64,000 nucleotides of DNA from Chryseobacterium panacisoli (GTDB lineage: Bacteria; Bacteroidota; Bacteroidia; Flavobacteriales; Weeksellaceae): contig NZ_VTRU01000002.1 in the NCBI RefSeq assembly GCF_008274625.1, positions 186,001 to 250,000 of the forward strand, in the 5' to 3' direction. A program made the position numbers and the translations under genes. How positions within the stretch are numbered: position 1 is the first letter of the stretch; every line of letters starts with the position of its first letter. The notes under the pieces were generated by a model. The model was given only the letters and a program-made list of their open reading frames with translations, was not told the DNA's origin and made no database searches. Positions 18,634 through 27,768 of this stretch are shown here, piece after piece.

Positions 18634-19344
18634 TTAAAAATTTGCTGGTGTAGCGGGAGTAATTGCTGCTAAGTTATTGTAAGCTTCTCCTTCTTCGTTG
18701 ATCACTCTTTTAGCGAATCTGAACTTAGGTCCCCAATAAGAATCATTCAGTGAAGAAATCATTACTCCTTTTGATGTTGCTGCGTGGATAAACTTAATCT
18801 CACCTTCTTCAGTAACACTTTCTACAATACCTACGTGAGAAATTCTTCTTCCGTGAGAAAAGAAAATCAAATCTCCTTTCTGTAGTTCTCCTTTTTCAAT
18901 TCTTTCTCCTTCCTGAGCCTGAGATGCTGCTACTCTAGGTAGACTAAGACCTGCTGCTGCTCCGAATACAGAAAGAACAAAAGCTGAACAATCTATACCG
19001 TTTCTTGTAGTTCCTCCATATCTGTAAGGAGTTCCAAGGTATGTTTCAGCTTCTTCAAGGATACCGTCAATGGTTTTATTGTGTTTGATTGCTTTTGCAA
19101 TCTCAGAATTCTTAACTGCTTTTTTAGCACTAGCGATAGATGCAGCTTTTTCAGCCAGGAAAGAGTCGATAAGTTTCTGCTTATCCTGCTCCATTCTTTT
19201 GTTATCTATAGAAGCTAGTTTGGCATCTGTTTTGTATTCTTTTGTGTAAGTTGCTGGTTTTGAAACCACATAATTTGTAGCACACGATTGCAATGAAACT
19301 GTAGTAACTAAAGCAACTAAATAAAACAAAACTCTTTTCTTCAT
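18634..19344 (-). CDS. NlpC/P60-family peptidoglycan endopeptidase lipoprotein
   Basis: This C40-family cysteine peptidase cuts peptide stems of peptidoglycan. Residues 1-20 are a lipoprotein signal with Cys21 to be lipidated. A charged linker (about 40-95) precedes the NlpC/P60 domain (about 96-215), with the catalytic Cys119 in GIDCSAF, His170 in SHVGIV and His187 in FIHAA. The length of 236 residues is normal for Spr/NlpC-type lipoproteins. It is transcribed alone. Confidence 0.93.
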   Translation of the reverse strand: MKKRVLFYLVALVTTVSLQSCATNYVVSKPATYTKEYKTDAKLASIDNKRMEQDKQKLIDSFLAEKAASIASAKKAVKNSEIAKAIKHNKTIDGILEEAETYLGTPYRYGGTTRNGIDCSAFVLSVFGAAAGLSLPRVAASQAQEGERIEKGELQKGDLIFFSHGRRISHVGIVESVTEEGEIKFIHAATSKGVMISSLNDSYWGPKFRFAKRVINEEGEAYNNLAAITPATPANF

Positions 19345-19395
19345 ATATATTTGATTATCCGTGTTAAAAAGGAATATTTATTTTCAAAAGCAATA

Positions 19396-19403
19396 CAAAA
19401 GTA
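19396..19403 (-). promoter_or_regulatory. -7 promoter element of the NlpC/P60 gene
   Basis: Read leftward it is TACTTTTG, an exact TAnnTTTG match, about 51 bp before the start codon. Confidence 0.55.
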
Positions 19404-19461
19404 GAGATTCCGAGCAAAAGACCCCTGATATGATAATTGTCAGGATCTTACTTTAACACAT

Positions 19462-19538
19462 TTTAACATATTATTTGCATATGTTAAAGAAAAATAAACC
19501 GCAACAGCCTATTTTTGGTAAGTGTGCGGTTTTTTTTA
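19462..19538 (+). ncRNA. Orphan double hairpin with T run; possible small RNA 3' end
   Basis: Two hairpins follow each other rightward: arms TTTAACATAT and ATATGTTAAA (19462-19488), then AACCGCA and TGCGGTT (19497-19531) with a run of eight T. It has the form of a small-RNA or terminator end, yet no rightward gene precedes it: the genes on both sides run leftward. It could close a short transcript beginning within the 120 bp to its left. No promoter was identified with confidence, so this is a candidate only. Confidence 0.35.
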
Positions 19539-19631
19539 TTAAGATTCTTTAACAAACTATATCGACTTTCTTCTATATATAAGGTTTTATAATTTAAAGC
19601 ATTCATTTTCAAGACTGTTAATAAAACAAAA

Positions 19632-19657
19632 AAATTCCCCAAGATGCCGGGGAATTT
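19632..19657 (-). terminator. Terminator after glutamine synthetase
   Basis: Perfect arms AAATTCCCC and GGGGAATTT with an 8-bp loop; read leftward a T-rich run follows. It stands about 27 bp after the stop codon. Confidence 0.88.
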
Positions 19658-19683
19658 AAACTAATATGGAACTTTACAGGACG

Positions 19684-21879
19684 TTATTTTGTAAACAACA
19701 TTTCTCTGTATTTTGTCATCGGCCAAAGCTCATCGTCTACCATCATTTCCAATGCATCAGAAGCTTCTCTGATTGGGTCAAATAGTGGTTTTACTTTATT
19801 ACAATAGCTTTCTGCCTGTTTTTGGCTGTCTGATATACTTTTTGCTGCCTCTCTGGCTTTCAGAAGATCTTCAACACCAAGTTTGATTTTAGAAACATTT
19901 TCAGAAATGCTTGTAATTAAACTCATCTGTTCTTTTGCTAAAATTTTGAATTCTTTGTCACCAAAGATTTCTTTAAGACCTTTTACGTTTTCAATTAATC
20001 TGTTCTGATAATTTAATGCAGAAGGAATGATATGGTTTCTCGCAATATCACCTAAAACTCTTGATTCAATATCAATAACAGTAGAGTATTTCTCTAATTT
20101 AATTTCGTTTCTTGCTTCAACTTCTCTGTGGTTAAAGATTCCCATCTCTTCATATAGATCTAAGAATTTTTTATCCATTTCCTGTTTTAAAGCTTCAGGA
20201 GTTGTTTTAAGGTTGTTCAATCCTCTTTTCTTAGCTTCTTTTGCCCAGTCATCAGAATATCCGTCACCTTCAAACATAATGCTTTTACACTGCTTGATGT
20301 ATTCTCTCAATACATTGAAGATCGCTTCATCTTTCTTAAGACCTGTTTCAATTAAAGCATCAACTTCTTTCTTGAAATCATTTAATTGTTTTGCTGCGAT
20401 AGTGTTCATTACAGTCATAGACTCTGCACAGTTTGCAGAAGAACCTACCGCTCTGATTTCAAATTTATTTCCTGTAAATGCAAATGGAGAAGTTCTGTTT
20501 CTGTCCGTATTATCTAATAGGATCTCAGGAATTTTTCCAACGACATTTAATTTTAATTCTGTTTTTTCCTCAGGAGATAATTTTCCGTTGGTTACTTTTT
20601 CAAGTTCTTCCAAAACGCTGAACAGCTGGCTTCCGATAAATACGGAAATAATTGCTGGCGGCGCTTCATTGGCACCAAGTCTGTGATCGTTGCTTGCAGA
20701 AGCAATACTTGCTCTTAAAAGGTCTGCATATTCGTGAACCGCCTTAATAGTGTTAACAAAGAATGTTAAGAACTGTAAGTTTTTCTTTGGGTTTCTTCCC
20801 GGGCTTAGCAGGTTTTCTCCTGTATCTGTTGCTAAAGACCAGTTATTGTGTTTTCCGCTTCCGTTTACTCCTGCGAATGGTTTCTCGTGGAAAAGAATGT
20901 GGAAATGATGTTTGTGAGCTACTCTTGCCATGATGTCCATCAACAAAGAGTTGTGGTCTACCGCAACATTCACTTCTTCAAACATTGGAGCAAGCTCGAA
21001 TTGGTTTGGTGCAACCTCGTTGTGTCTTGTTGTTGCAGGAATACCTAATTTCATACATTCAATTTCCAACTCTTTCATGAAGTTCATTACTCTTGTAGGG
21101 ATGGAGCCGAAATAGTGGTCGTCTAATTGTTGTCCTTTTGCCGGAGAATGTCCAAGTAATGTCTTACCTGTTAATACAAGGTCCGGACGAGATTGGTATA
21201 ATGCTGAATCTACAAGGAAATATTCCTGTTCCCAGCCTAAAGTAGGGGTTACCTTTGTTACGTTTTTGTCAAAATACTGCATTACATTAGTAGCAGCTTC
21301 GTCTACAGCATTCAAAGCTCTTAAAAGTGGAGCTTTATAATCTAACGTTTCTCCTGTATAAGAAATAAAGATAGATGGGATGCATAATGTAGTTCCCATG
21401 ATGAAAGCGGGAGAGGTAGGATCCCAAGCGGTGTATCCTCTTGCTTCAAAAGTATTTCTGATACCTCCGTTAGGGAATGATGAAGCATCCGGCTCCTGTT
21501 GGATCAATAGATTTCCACTGAACCTTTCAATAGCTCTTCCTCCTTCAATAGGGGTAAAGAAAGAATCATGTTTTTCTGCCGTCGTACCTGTTAAAGGCTG
21601 AAACCAGTGTGTATAGTGCGTTACGCCTTTACTCATCGCCCAGTCTTTCATTGCTACAGCTACCTGATCAGCAATATGTCTCTGGATTTTAGTTCCTTTT
21701 TTTACCGCATCCATAATAGAATTGAATGCTTCCTTTGTTAAATATTCTCTCATGGTCTCTTCTGAGAAAACATTTGTACAGAATAATTCTGACAATTTTG
21801 CAGGAACCTCAACAGAGTTGTCTTTTCTGAAGTCCTTAAATGGTAGAGTTTCTAGTGCTTTGAATCTTAAGGTTGACAT
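19684..21879 (-). CDS. glnA: Type III glutamine synthetase
   Basis: This enzyme makes glutamine from glutamate, ammonia and ATP. At 731 residues it belongs to the large GSIII class common in Bacteroidota, not the 450-residue GSI. GSIII features are visible: the N-terminal THYTHWFQPLTGTTAEKHDSF region, the VDHNSLLMDIMARVAHKH segment, GSGKHNNWSLATD, and NRTSPFAFTGNKFEIRAVGSS near residue 475. It is transcribed alone, which fits control by nitrogen supply at its own promoter, though no operator was recognised. Confidence 0.96.
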   Translation of the reverse strand: MSTLRFKALETLPFKDFRKDNSVEVPAKLSELFCTNVFSEETMREYLTKEAFNSIMDAVKKGTKIQRHIADQVAVAMKDWAMSKGVTHYTHWFQPLTGTTAEKHDSFFTPIEGGRAIERFSGNLLIQQEPDASSFPNGGIRNTFEARGYTAWDPTSPAFIMGTTLCIPSIFISYTGETLDYKAPLLRALNAVDEAATNVMQYFDKNVTKVTPTLGWEQEYFLVDSALYQSRPDLVLTGKTLLGHSPAKGQQLDDHYFGSIPTRVMNFMKELEIECMKLGIPATTRHNEVAPNQFELAPMFEEVNVAVDHNSLLMDIMARVAHKHHFHILFHEKPFAGVNGSGKHNNWSLATDTGENLLSPGRNPKKNLQFLTFFVNTIKAVHEYADLLRASIASASNDHRLGANEAPPAIISVFIGSQLFSVLEELEKVTNGKLSPEEKTELKLNVVGKIPEILLDNTDRNRTSPFAFTGNKFEIRAVGSSANCAESMTVMNTIAAKQLNDFKKEVDALIETGLKKDEAIFNVLREYIKQCKSIMFEGDGYSDDWAKEAKKRGLNNLKTTPEALKQEMDKKFLDLYEEMGIFNHREVEARNEIKLEKYSTVIDIESRVLGDIARNHIIPSALNYQNRLIENVKGLKEIFGDKEFKILAKEQMSLITSISENVSKIKLGVEDLLKAREAAKSISDSQKQAESYCNKVKPLFDPIREASDALEMMVDDELWPMTKYREMLFTK

Positions 21880-21901
21880 GTTTGGGTGATTTTTGATAGG
21901 G

Positions 21902-21909
21902 CAAATTTA
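21902..21909 (-). promoter_or_regulatory. -7 promoter element of glutamine synthetase
   Basis: Read leftward it is TAAATTTG, exact TAnnTTTG, 22 bp before the start codon. Confidence 0.55.
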
Positions 21910-22334
21910 CAAAAAAAATGAATTGAAAATATTTTAACCCTAAAATTTTTAGGGGTGTTTTTATATTTTGTATAATTTAAACGATTGTTTGGGTGTTTTT
22001 GATGGGGTTGTTTTCCGGTTTGCAATTAAAAATCACCATTTGCAGGCCTGAAAAAACCAGGATATTGACTTTAACTGTCAAAAAAGAAGAGTAAAGGAAT
22101 TGTATACCATTAAAAATACAATTATTTTAAACTAATTCTTGATTTTTTTTGAAAATAAATAAAAAGATGGATGGTACTACAGAAAATACATAGAGTAAAG
22201 GATCGAAATTATACCAGGATAAGCATCAGACAAAATAATAGAACGAGTCAGAATATTCTAAAATAAACCCGCGTATCTATAGGTTTTAAACAACTTATTA
22301 AAAGATAGTTAAAATAAGTTGAGTGGAGATTTTG
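21910..22334. other. Non-coding divergent region upstream of glutamine synthetase
   Basis: About 425 bp, AT-rich, without a gene-like frame. The two divergent promoters sit at its ends. I see no convincing palindrome or terminator. Confidence 0.5.
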
Positions 22335-22342
22335 TATATTTG
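22335..22342 (+). promoter_or_regulatory. -7 promoter element that fixes the start of the phosphorylase-like gene
   Basis: TATATTTG is an exact TAnnTTTG match. It lies inside the longest open frame, which would begin at a TTG at 22319, so translation must start downstream, at the ATG at 22358. Confidence 0.65.
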
Positions 22343-22357
22343 TGTGAAATTTATTTT

Positions 22358-24049
22358 ATGACAAATTCTAGAGCAAGAGAAACAACGGAGGCTATTGAAA
22401 GACTATACATTTCTATGAGACACTTATTTTATAGAGGATTTTTCAAGCCAGGAGGAGTTTCAGGAGAGAGCATCAGAAGCTTGCTGAAGACAATCAACCC
22501 AGAGATTTATGGTACCATGAATATTCCAAGCAAATTGGAGCTTGACGGGTTGATGTATGTTTTAGACAGACTTCCGGAAGGGATTGAGGAATGCGCTTTT
22601 ATTCATCTTACATCAGATGAAGGGTTTGATAAAGGAAGTTTCGAACCTATTGTTCCAAAGAAAAGAAGAAGAAACTGTTATAGGATAGACGAACACCAGA
22701 TGAATATTGAAGTTCTTTTGGGACGTTCCGAAATTTATGACATTCTTACCCACCTGACATTCCTGTTTATAGAAGCTGATAAAATCCGTAATCTGGCATT
22801 TATTCAGGATGAAAACTGGAAGCCGACACGTGCCTTTAAGATTATCGAAGAGGTGGTGAAAGGAGAAAAGAAATTCAGCAGAAAAGAAAAAGAGGTGGCA
22901 CTTATTCATCTTTCTTCTTTAATAGGAAGATCTTTTGATGAAACATTAAGAGCTTACAATACTTTCGGTGATGATCATAATCCTGACCGTTTATTCAAAA
23001 TCATCTACAACTTAGGAAAAGTAAGCCTTGAAGATGCCAAAAGCACCAGAGAGAGAGAAATTCATTTCAGTTCTATATTAAAGGAAAGAGTAGGGCATCA
23101 TTATTTTGGTGAGAAATGGGCGAATAAAGTAAAAGAGGTTTTATTTGAAAATGATCTTCATATGAGACCTTTGCATATTATTTCTGCCAATATGCATTCC
23201 GTGAAAAATATGCTGTATGCCAATAATGCTCTTAAAAAGAAACAGCATCAGGAGATCGACTATAAATTATATGAAGATATCTCCAACAAAAAAGAACTTC
23301 GTGACAAAGTATCAAAATATGCTTTGGAGGAAGGGATGATTCATATTGCTGATAAAAGTGGAAGTAATATAGATGTTCAGATTATAGACCTGAGCAAGAC
23401 AGATCTAAAAAATACACCGTTTGCAGACAGTAAGTTTACAGGAGATGATGTGATCATGGTCTTTGACTATGCTTTCGGAGAGCAGGCTTTTGAGGTAATG
23501 GATGAGCTTTTAAGACCTTTTGAGCATAAAGGAGAAATCTATATGATGAAAGTGAAATCTGTTTCTATTATGGGTAAAGCAGGAATTCTTACAGGAGAAA
23601 AAGGAGATATTATGATTCCTACTTCTCATATTTTTGAAGGAACTGCAGACAACTATCCATTTGAGAATGCATTGAAGCTGGAAGATTTCAAAGATGATGA
23701 ATTAAAAGCTTTTGAAGGTCCAATGATTACTGTTTTAGGAACTTCACTGCAAAACAGAGATATCTTATCCTATTTTATGAATACTTCATGGAAAGCGATT
23801 GGACTTGAAATGGAAGGAGCACATTATCAGAAAGCAATTCAGGTAGCTTCAAAGATCAGGCATCATATTTCACCAGACCTGTTTGTAATGTATGCTTATT
23901 ATGCATCGGATAATCCACTGGAAACAGGAAGTACATTATCTTCAGGAGGTTTAGGTCTTACAGGAGTAAAACCAACCTATCTGATTACTTTAAGAATCCT
24001 TGAAAAGATTTTAAGAAGCGGAAAAAAAGAAGTTTCTGCTAAAAAATAA
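22358..24049 (+). CDS. Conserved protein with a nucleoside-phosphorylase-like C-terminal domain
   Basis: I cannot name this 563-residue protein with certainty. The first 330 residues are helical, Arg/Lys-rich and match nothing I recognise. The last 180 residues read like the purine nucleoside phosphorylase/AMP nucleosidase fold: GKAGILTGEKGDIMIPTSHIFEG recalls the GxxGxL...GDIVIP phosphate and base region, and GLEMEGAHY recalls the ME(A/S) ribose-binding motif. It could cleave or bind a nucleotide. It has no signal peptide and is transcribed alone, ending at a terminator. Similar long proteins occur in Bacteroidota as uncharacterized families. Function is inferred only. Confidence 0.7.
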   Translation: MTNSRARETTEAIERLYISMRHLFYRGFFKPGGVSGESIRSLLKTINPEIYGTMNIPSKLELDGLMYVLDRLPEGIEECAFIHLTSDEGFDKGSFEPIVPKKRRRNCYRIDEHQMNIEVLLGRSEIYDILTHLTFLFIEADKIRNLAFIQDENWKPTRAFKIIEEVVKGEKKFSRKEKEVALIHLSSLIGRSFDETLRAYNTFGDDHNPDRLFKIIYNLGKVSLEDAKSTREREIHFSSILKERVGHHYFGEKWANKVKEVLFENDLHMRPLHIISANMHSVKNMLYANNALKKKQHQEIDYKLYEDISNKKELRDKVSKYALEEGMIHIADKSGSNIDVQIIDLSKTDLKNTPFADSKFTGDDVIMVFDYAFGEQAFEVMDELLRPFEHKGEIYMMKVKSVSIMGKAGILTGEKGDIMIPTSHIFEGTADNYPFENALKLEDFKDDELKAFEGPMITVLGTSLQNRDILSYFMNTSWKAIGLEMEGAHYQKAIQVASKIRHHISPDLFVMYAYYASDNPLETGSTLSSGGLGLTGVKPTYLITLRILEKILRSGKKEVSAKK

Positions 24050-24072
24050 TTGTAATTCAATATTATAATATC

Positions 24073-24108
24073 AACCTCAGATGTATTTTGCATTTGAGGT
24101 TTTTTGTT
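24073..24108 (+). terminator. Terminator after the phosphorylase-like gene
   Basis: Arms AACCTCA and TGAGGTT with a 15-bp loop that can pair further (ATG with CAT), followed by a T-rich run. Confidence 0.8.
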
Positions 24109-24116
24109 TTTGTAGG

Positions 24117-24136
24117 TCCTTGTCAAGGTTTAAGGA
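24117..24136. repeat. CCTTGTCAAGG palindromic repeat, copy 1
   Basis: TCCTTGTCAAGGTTTAAGGA resembles one half of the longer palindrome at 24703-24734. The two copies flank the DinB-like gene. Confidence 0.55.
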
Positions 24137-24191
24137 TCTACGGTAGAAATTCTTATATTGTATATCTTAAAAAAACAAAAGATAGCAGCCT

Positions 24192-24662
24192 ATGAGTTCA
24201 GTATCACAATTATCAAAAAGATTCAGAGAGGTTTTGCTGGATGGTCTCTGGATTGCCAATACCAATTTTAAAGACCAGCTTTCAGACATTACCTGGGAAC
24301 AGGCGGTAACGAAGATTGATTCTTTAAATACCATTGCTATGCTCACTTTTCACATTGATTACTATATTGCAGGCATTGTCAATGTTTTTGAAGGCGGTGA
24401 TCTTGAGATCAAAGATAAATTCAGTTTTGATCTTCCTCTCATAGAGTCTCAGGAACAATGGAAAAATCTGTTACATAAACTATGGATGGATTCTGAAAAG
24501 TTTGCAGCATTACTGGAACAGATGCCTGATGCTAAACTTGATGAGGTATTTGTTGATGAAAAGTATGGAACCTATCGAAGAAATATTGATGGAATGATTG
24601 AACATAGTTATTATCATCTCGGACAGATTACTTTAATCAAAAAACTGTTGAAAAGCAGATAA
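24192..24662 (+). CDS. DinB-like four-helix protein
   Basis: The 156-residue product fits the DinB/YfiT-like metalloenzyme fold: helices with a His in TFHIDYYIAGI near residue 56 and the C-terminal HSYYHLGQITLIKKLL containing the paired His residues that would bind a divalent metal. Members include thiol-dependent transferases; substrates are mostly unknown. It has no signal peptide and is flanked on both sides by copies of a dispersed repeat, so it may be an independently inserted single-gene unit. Confidence 0.8.
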   Translation: MSSVSQLSKRFREVLLDGLWIANTNFKDQLSDITWEQAVTKIDSLNTIAMLTFHIDYYIAGIVNVFEGGDLEIKDKFSFDLPLIESQEQWKNLLHKLWMDSEKFAALLEQMPDAKLDEVFVDEKYGTYRRNIDGMIEHSYYHLGQITLIKKLLKSR

Positions 24663-24702
24663 AATTACATATCCATATCTTCAAAAAGATATCCTCTCTG
24701 CG

Positions 24703-24734
24703 ATCCTTGTCAAAGTTTTAACCTTGACAAGGAT
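24703..24734. repeat. CCTTGTCAAGG palindromic repeat, copy 2
   Basis: Perfect 11-bp arms ATCCTTGTCAA and TTGACAAGGAT lie around a 10-bp centre. It follows the DinB-like gene by 40 bp but lacks a T run, so it is better seen as a repeat element than as a standard terminator. Confidence 0.65.
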
Positions 24735-24877
24735 TATGGCAAATAAAGCTCAGAAAATTTTTAACAATCCAGCTTAATATTCATCTAAAACTATATTAAA
24801 CAAAATGAAATCTCAAAATAACTCCTATTTGAGGGTCTTGTTTAAATTACCTACCTTTAAAAAAAATAAAATTTTAA

Positions 24878-26716
24878 ATGAGAAAATCGGCTGCAATCAT
24901 TTTTGCGTTTATCATTTCACAATTTCAGGCTCAGCAAGGAGCTTATTATCAGCAGGCTGCGAAGTACAAGATGGATATTGATGTCAATGCTGAAAAATTT
25001 ACCTATCAGGGAAAACAGACTTTAGAATACACCAACAACTCACCGGATGAGCTGAATGTAGTGTATTTCCATCTATATTGGAATGCTTTCAAACCTAATT
25101 CCATGATGGACCAGCGAGTAGCTTCCCAAGGCAAGAATGGCGACGGAAGGCTTCAGAAAGACGGTATTTCCAGGCTGGCTTCCATTCCAAAAGATCAGGA
25201 AGGCGCTCAGAATATCCACTGGATTAAACAAAATGGAAAAGATCTGAAATTTGAAGTTCAGGAAACCATTATGAAAGTATACCTGGCAGAACCTATCAAA
25301 CCGAATTCTACAACTACTTTTACGATGGACTGGGATTCTGTGATTCCTCAGCAGATCAGAAGAAGCGGAAGAAACAACCGAGAAGGAGTAGATATGACAA
25401 TGACGCAATGGTATCCGAAAATTGCAGAGTACGATTATGACGGCTGGGCAACTTTTGATTATCTGGGAAGAGAATTCCATGCCCCATTCTCAGATTTTGA
25501 TGTTACTATTAAAATCAACAAAGATTATGTTGTAGGAGCTGGAGGAATCCTTGAAAATCCGACAGAAGTAAAGGGCTATGATACGAATGCTAAAATAAAA
25601 ACCGAAAAAGACAAGAAAGCAACCTGGAAATGGACAGCGAAAAATATTCTTGATTTTGCATGGAGTGCAGACAGAGATTATTCTGTGGAAAGCTTCAATG
25701 TTCCGGAAGGGCCAAAAGTATATCTGGTATATCAGAAAAATGATAAAACAAAAGCATGGGGTGAATCACAGCCTTATATTACCAAATATTTCCAGATCAT
25801 GAATGCTCACTTTGGAAAATATGTATACCCAACATATGCATTTATTCAGGGAGGAGATGGCGGAATGGAATACGGAATGTGTACCATGATTTTAGGGGAA
25901 GCTAAAAGCGTTAAAGATTTAATGGGCTTAATGGCTCATGAAGGATCTCACTCATGGTATCAGCAGATGTTGGCTACCAATGAATCTGTACGTCCATGGA
26001 TGGATGAAGGTTTCACAAGCTATGCAGAAGGTTACACGATGTATCAGTTGTTCCCTGAAGATCTGCCGAACCCTTTTGTGGAAAGACTGGATGCCTACAG
26101 AAAATTTATTAAAAAAGGAATCGAAGAACCTGCGGTTTGGCTGGGAGATCATCATGATAATGGTACAGCTTATACATATGCATCTTATGTAAAAGGTGAG
26201 TTATACCTGGTGCAACTCGGATATATTATGGGAGAGCAGAATCTTGCAGAAACTTTAAAGCAATACTATGATCAGTGGAGCATGAAGCATCCTTCAGACA
26301 GGGATTTCCTTCACATTGCACAGAAAGTTTCCGGGATGGATCTGAAATGGTTCCATAATTACTGGATCAATACTACAAAGACTATTGATTACGGAATAAA
26401 GGATGTAAAATATGATGCAAAATCTACAACCATTACCTTAATCAACAATGGTCAGGTTCCAATGCCAATTGATTTTGGAGTGATGACAACGGATAAAAAA
26501 GTTGTTACTTACCAGATTCCGTTGAATATGACTCATACATGGAAACAAAAGGATATTTATGGTGATCTTAAAACAATGCCTTACTGGCCTTGGACTCAGA
26601 AAGAATACACCCTTACCATTCCTTATACTAAATCTCAATTGTCTGTTCTGGGAATTGATTTAAGCCAGAGAATTGCTGATGTGAATATGGAAGATAATTT
26701 TGTAGAAGTAAAATAA
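24878..26716 (+). CDS. Secreted M1-family metallopeptidase
   Basis: This 612-residue protein is a gluzincin aminopeptidase of family M1. Residues 1-18 are a signal peptide ending FQAQ. The zinc site is His354-Glu-Gly-Ser-His358 with the third ligand Glu377 in DEGFTSYAE, 19 residues after His358 as required. The exopeptidase motif before it reads GGDGGMEYGM, a variant of GAMEN found in many Bacteroidota members. It probably trims peptides in the periplasm or outside the cell. It has no T9SS tail. Confidence 0.93.
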   Translation: MRKSAAIIFAFIISQFQAQQGAYYQQAAKYKMDIDVNAEKFTYQGKQTLEYTNNSPDELNVVYFHLYWNAFKPNSMMDQRVASQGKNGDGRLQKDGISRLASIPKDQEGAQNIHWIKQNGKDLKFEVQETIMKVYLAEPIKPNSTTTFTMDWDSVIPQQIRRSGRNNREGVDMTMTQWYPKIAEYDYDGWATFDYLGREFHAPFSDFDVTIKINKDYVVGAGGILENPTEVKGYDTNAKIKTEKDKKATWKWTAKNILDFAWSADRDYSVESFNVPEGPKVYLVYQKNDKTKAWGESQPYITKYFQIMNAHFGKYVYPTYAFIQGGDGGMEYGMCTMILGEAKSVKDLMGLMAHEGSHSWYQQMLATNESVRPWMDEGFTSYAEGYTMYQLFPEDLPNPFVERLDAYRKFIKKGIEEPAVWLGDHHDNGTAYTYASYVKGELYLVQLGYIMGEQNLAETLKQYYDQWSMKHPSDRDFLHIAQKVSGMDLKWFHNYWINTTKTIDYGIKDVKYDAKSTTITLINNGQVPMPIDFGVMTTDKKVVTYQIPLNMTHTWKQKDIYGDLKTMPYWPWTQKEYTLTIPYTKSQLSVLGIDLSQRIADVNMEDNFVEVK

Positions 26717-26733
26717 TAATTACAAAATAATAT

Positions 26734-26772
26734 GATAAACGGCGCGGAAACTCTATTTTCGCGCCGTTTATC
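26734..26772. terminator. Strong GC-rich hairpin after the M1 peptidase gene
   Basis: Perfect 13-bp arms GATAAACGGCGCG and CGCGCCGTTTATC enclose 13 bp. There is no T run, so it may be a transcript-end stabilizer rather than a classical terminator. Confidence 0.6.
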
Positions 26773-26945
26773 GTAAAGAAAGGACAAACAGGTAATGTTG
26801 ATAGGCTGCAGGTATATTTTTTAAGATAGACTTAATTTATAAAGAGATCCAAGGTTAGTTTTTATAAAAATGATTAAATTTAGTCCCTCAAAATCAAGCA
26901 GGAATTTCAATTATAAATCATGAATTTCTTCTGAAAAATATATCA

Positions 26946-27704
26946 ATGAATTCAATCGTAATAAACGTAGGAAACAGCAATATCAGATTTGGTCTTTTCA
27001 ATGGCGATAATTGTGATATTTCGTGGGTAATCAATACAAAACCGTACAGAACAGCAGATGAGCTTTACGTACAGATACTGATGCTTTATCAAACCTATAA
27101 AATTGAACCAACAGAAATTGACAAAGTAATTATCGGGTCTGTAGTACCTCAGCTTACCAAGGTAATGAGCTCAGGGATTAAAAAGATTCACGGGACTACT
27201 CCTGTGATTGTTGATAGGTCAACTCCTTCAGGAGTTCAGGCGAAATCTAAGCAGATGGGAACAGATATCTATGCAAACCTTGTGGCAGCACACAATTTGT
27301 ATCCAAACAGAAAGAAGATTGTCATAGATTTCGGAACTGCTCTTACAGCCAGCTGTGTCACAGAAACAGGGGAGACACTAGGAGTGATTATTGCTCCGGG
27401 AATTGTTACCTCCCTAAATTCATTGATCCATCAGACTGCCCAGCTTCCGGATATTGAACTGAAAAAACCAAAATCTGTTTTGGGATTGGATACGGTAACC
27501 TGTATGCAAAGCGGAATGGTATATGGTTTCCTGGGAATGGTAGAAGGTTTTGTAAACCGTATCAACGAGGAGGTAAATGACGATTGTTTCGTAGTAGCAA
27601 CGGGAGGTGTGTCCCATATCTATAAACCCCTGACAGATAAGATTCATGTGATGGACAGGCTTCATACATTGAAAGGTCTTTATTTCCTTGGGAAAGATTT
27701 ATAA
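26946..27704 (+). CDS. coaX: Type III pantothenate kinase
   Basis: CoaX phosphorylates pantothenate, the first step of coenzyme A synthesis, and belongs to the ASKHA fold. The 252-residue protein begins with the phosphate-1 motif INVGNSNIRFGLF, has the dimer-interface IGSVVPQL segment, TDIYANLVAAHNLYP, and the phosphate-2/adenosine motif DFGTALTASCV near residue 121. Type III enzymes are not inhibited by CoA, which is the usual Bacteroidota form. Confidence 0.95.
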   Translation: MNSIVINVGNSNIRFGLFNGDNCDISWVINTKPYRTADELYVQILMLYQTYKIEPTEIDKVIIGSVVPQLTKVMSSGIKKIHGTTPVIVDRSTPSGVQAKSKQMGTDIYANLVAAHNLYPNRKKIVIDFGTALTASCVTETGETLGVIIAPGIVTSLNSLIHQTAQLPDIELKKPKSVLGLDTVTCMQSGMVYGFLGMVEGFVNRINEEVNDDCFVVATGGVSHIYKPLTDKIHVMDRLHTLKGLYFLGKDL

Positions 27705-27768
27705 ATTAAAAGAGTAAGACTGGGTTGAATGCAAGTCTTATTTTACACTTAACTTTAACCTTAATAGA

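Noticed and set aside
20027..20686. 219-residue rightward frame inside the glutamine synthetase gene
   Set aside because: It is antisense to a fully conserved enzyme, has Ser/Phe/Leu-rich shadow composition, and no promoter or family pattern.
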